Source of the DNA: a virus
Virus record (IMG/VR): IMGVR_UViG_3300027792_000031
Span: 1-45,376 of that record
Length of the DNA stretch: 45,376 bases
Strand: one strand, 5' to 3'
The position numbers were made by a program, and so were the translations under genes. The notes under the pieces were generated by a model, which had not been told where the DNA came from, searched no databases, and was given only the letters and a program-made list of their open reading frames with translations. Positions 44,064 through 45,376 of this stretch are shown one piece after another (positions within the stretch are counted from its first letter, which is position 1; every line of letters starts with the position of its first letter).

Positions 44064-45004
44064 AACACTATATTATAGTTCAACCAAAGGAATACGGAAC
44101 ATATTTCAGGGGAGATACCGTATATACTCAAATTAGTATTAAAGAAATTCTAACTAATGCACTAACAGACCCAAGTGATGTTAGCATATCAATAACAACA
44201 CCATGCGGAGTTGCAGTTGTAACTGACGATGCAATGGTAAATAGTGCCGTTGGTTATTATGATTATGATTACTCAATACCAACTGACGGATGTTTTGGTA
44301 TTTACACAATTGAGATTTCAACAGCAACGGAAAATTCACTTACTTATTTCAACTTCGTTTTATTTCCTTGGGATGTTTTATCAAGAATACGTGAATTATC
44401 TGGTGCATATCAACAATCAGATATGTCCGATTACAAACTTGCAATCATAGCGTGGAGTTCATATAAAGAGACACTCGATGAAATCTACGAGTTGCACTAT
44501 AAAGAAAGACCACTTTGTAATTCTGATGGTGAGTGGTTCGATGGTATAAATACAGATTTCAAATTAAAAAATTATCCGTTTGCAGACCACAATGGAGATG
44601 GAGTTATAACAGGACACGGAGAACTTGCATGTTGCTGTGAAGATATTACTTTCAGATACTACGACCAAACTACAAAAACAGAAGTTGCGGGAAATGTAGA
44701 GGTAGTAGATGCCGATAGTGGATTAATACAACTTACAACACTTGCGGGAACACCAGTTCCGAGTAATATTTGCAGACCTCAAGTTACATACTACGTTAAA
44801 TCAAACACATATAATGAAGAACTAATGCGTGAAGCGGTAGCATATCTTTCTGCACATAAAGCACTCGTTGCAATGCAAAGTTTACAAAAAGCAACACTTG
44901 CTGACTTGCAATCAAATCGTGACATAGAAAAACAGAGGTTCATAACGATGTATGAATCACTCGTTGAGAGGATAGGTTTCCCCGTAATAGGTGGAGGAAA
45001 GTAA
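44060..45004 (+). CDS. Head-tail connector-like protein with Ig-like N-terminus
   Basis: A 314-residue protein. Residues 10-105 look like an Ig-like beta-sandwich (GTYFRGDTVYTQISIKEI, DVSISITTPCGVAVV, CFGIYTIEISTA). The middle holds a calcium-loop-like DHNGDGVITG and ACCCED. The C-terminal 70 residues are helical (ELMREAVAYLSAHKALVAMQ, LADLQSNRDIEKQRFITMYE), as in HK97 gp6-type adaptors. Located between the head genes and the tail terminator-like gene, consistent with a neck adaptor. It overlaps its neighbours on both sides (4 nt before, TAATG after). Confidence 0.55.
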   Translation: MKHYIIVQPKEYGTYFRGDTVYTQISIKEILTNALTDPSDVSISITTPCGVAVVTDDAMVNSAVGYYDYDYSIPTDGCFGIYTIEISTATENSLTYFNFVLFPWDVLSRIRELSGAYQQSDMSDYKLAIIAWSSYKETLDEIYELHYKERPLCNSDGEWFDGINTDFKLKNYPFADHNGDGVITGHGELACCCEDITFRYYDQTTKTEVAGNVEVVDADSGLIQLTTLAGTPVPSNICRPQVTYYVKSNTYNEELMREAVAYLSAHKALVAMQSLQKATLADLQSNRDIEKQRFITMYESLVERIGFPVIGGGK

Positions 45005-45376
45005 TGGCATATTCGTCTTATGACCCTCGAACTGAAATACGATTAAATCTTACATCAGAGGTAGATTTATTTTCATCTGGTGTTAATCAACGTGTCATAT
45101 CAATTTTGAATACAGATGGAAATACATATGAAATACCAATCTACTTAACGGAGGAAGTAAAATCAGATGCACTACCTCCAATGCCGTTTATAGTATTTGG
45201 ATTACTTCATAATAACTCACTACCGCAAGATATAGGTGCGGAGACACGAAAGGAACGTGCAATAATAGATTGCCACATAGTTTACCAGAAACACGATGAT
45301 ATAGACCAACACACACTTGGATTTTTAATAGCAAATAGATTAGTTGGACTTGTCATGGCAAAACAGACACAATTAA
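45004..45376 (+). CDS. Tail-terminator-like neck protein, N-terminal part (cut by window edge)
   Basis: The first 124 residues of a gene that runs off the window. YEIPIYLTEEVKSDALPPMP and FIVFGLL match the IPIYLVEETKSNNSPLPPMP, FIELGLS segment in the C-terminal domain of the 69-2081 protein; KHDDIDQHTLGFLIANRLVG also matches. Comparison to that protein shows that only about 19 residues are missing before the peptide encoded by bases 1-57. Its place between the connector and the tail tube gene fits a tail terminator or neck stopper. The function is inferred from position. Confidence 0.65.
   Translation, partial: MAYSSYDPRTEIRLNLTSEVDLFSSGVNQRVISILNTDGNTYEIPIYLTEEVKSDALPPMPFIVFGLLHNNSLPQDIGAETRKERAIIDCHIVYQKHDDIDQHTLGFLIANRLVGLVMAKQTQL

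Noticed and set aside
1-45376. tRNA, rRNA or integrase genes
   Set aside because: No cloverleaf with TTC-A and CCA-end features, and no tyrosine or serine recombinase motif, could be recognised. A temperate lifestyle is therefore not supported by sequence.

Overview
The window reads as the nearly complete genome of a head-tailed (Caudoviricetes-type) virus of an archaeon. The tailed-virus part is clear: HK97-type large terminase, portal, protease-scaffold, major capsid protein, neck proteins, tail tube, tail chaperones and a tape measure protein. The archaeal host is inferred from promoters: several intergenic regions carry a BRE/TATA signal (cgaaa followed by ttatata or tatataaa) about 27 nt before a start codon. 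It is also inferred from the gene content, with a PrimPol fused to a zinc finger, a D5-type SF3 helicase, an Hjc-like resolvase and a DUF2341/LamG protein. Ribosome binding sites are of the GGAGG and GGTGAT type, which fits a euryarchaeal-like host better than a mostly leaderless one, but the host cannot be named from sequence alone. The DNA is A+T-rich. No tRNA, rRNA, integrase, insertion sequence or CRISPR array was recognised.

Layout. (1) 1-12138, plus strand: end of a tail-terminator-like gene, a DUF2341/LamG adhesin, tail tube, frameshifting tail chaperones, tape measure, baseplate and fibre proteins, then a membrane/lysis-like cluster. (2) 12160-23252, minus strand: about 37 tightly overlapping, mostly small genes. 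They include MazG, a nucleoside deoxyribosyltransferase-like protein, cysteine synthase, an OB-fold-like protein, an Hjc-like resolvase, PrimPol, an AT-hook protein, zinc ribbons and four HExxH proteins. (3) 23253-23670: a divergent control region with repeated operators. (4) 23671-26792, plus strand: a very A+T-rich early-type block with a fifth HExxH protein and a DUF7178-like protein. (5) 26793-27925: a 1.1-kb gene-poor region rich in iterons, the best origin candidate. (6) 28170-34099, plus strand: tiny zinc-ribbon genes, a hexapeptide acetyltransferase, a glycosyltransferase and the SF3 helicase. (7) 34099-45376, plus strand: terminases, exonuclease, portal, protease, capsid, a RecB-like nuclease, connector and the start of the tail-terminator-like gene.

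The two ends of the window fall in the same gene. The last ORF (45004 onward) resembles the C-terminal domain of the 69-2081 product, and the first 57 bases encode the missing end of that same domain. The genome is therefore probably circular or circularly permuted, with only about 50-60 bases missing.

Main points of interest: a five-member family of small proteins with HExxH and a fixed-distance F-D/E; a shared operator-promoter cassette driving divergent transcription; an iteron region; a 28-34 bp sequence present three times in different reading frames; a cysteine synthase plus a serine-acetyltransferase-like protein in a virus whose shell proteins are strikingly cysteine-rich; a classical A AAA AAG frameshift site in the tail chaperone genes; and a tail-terminator-like domain duplicated onto an adhesin.
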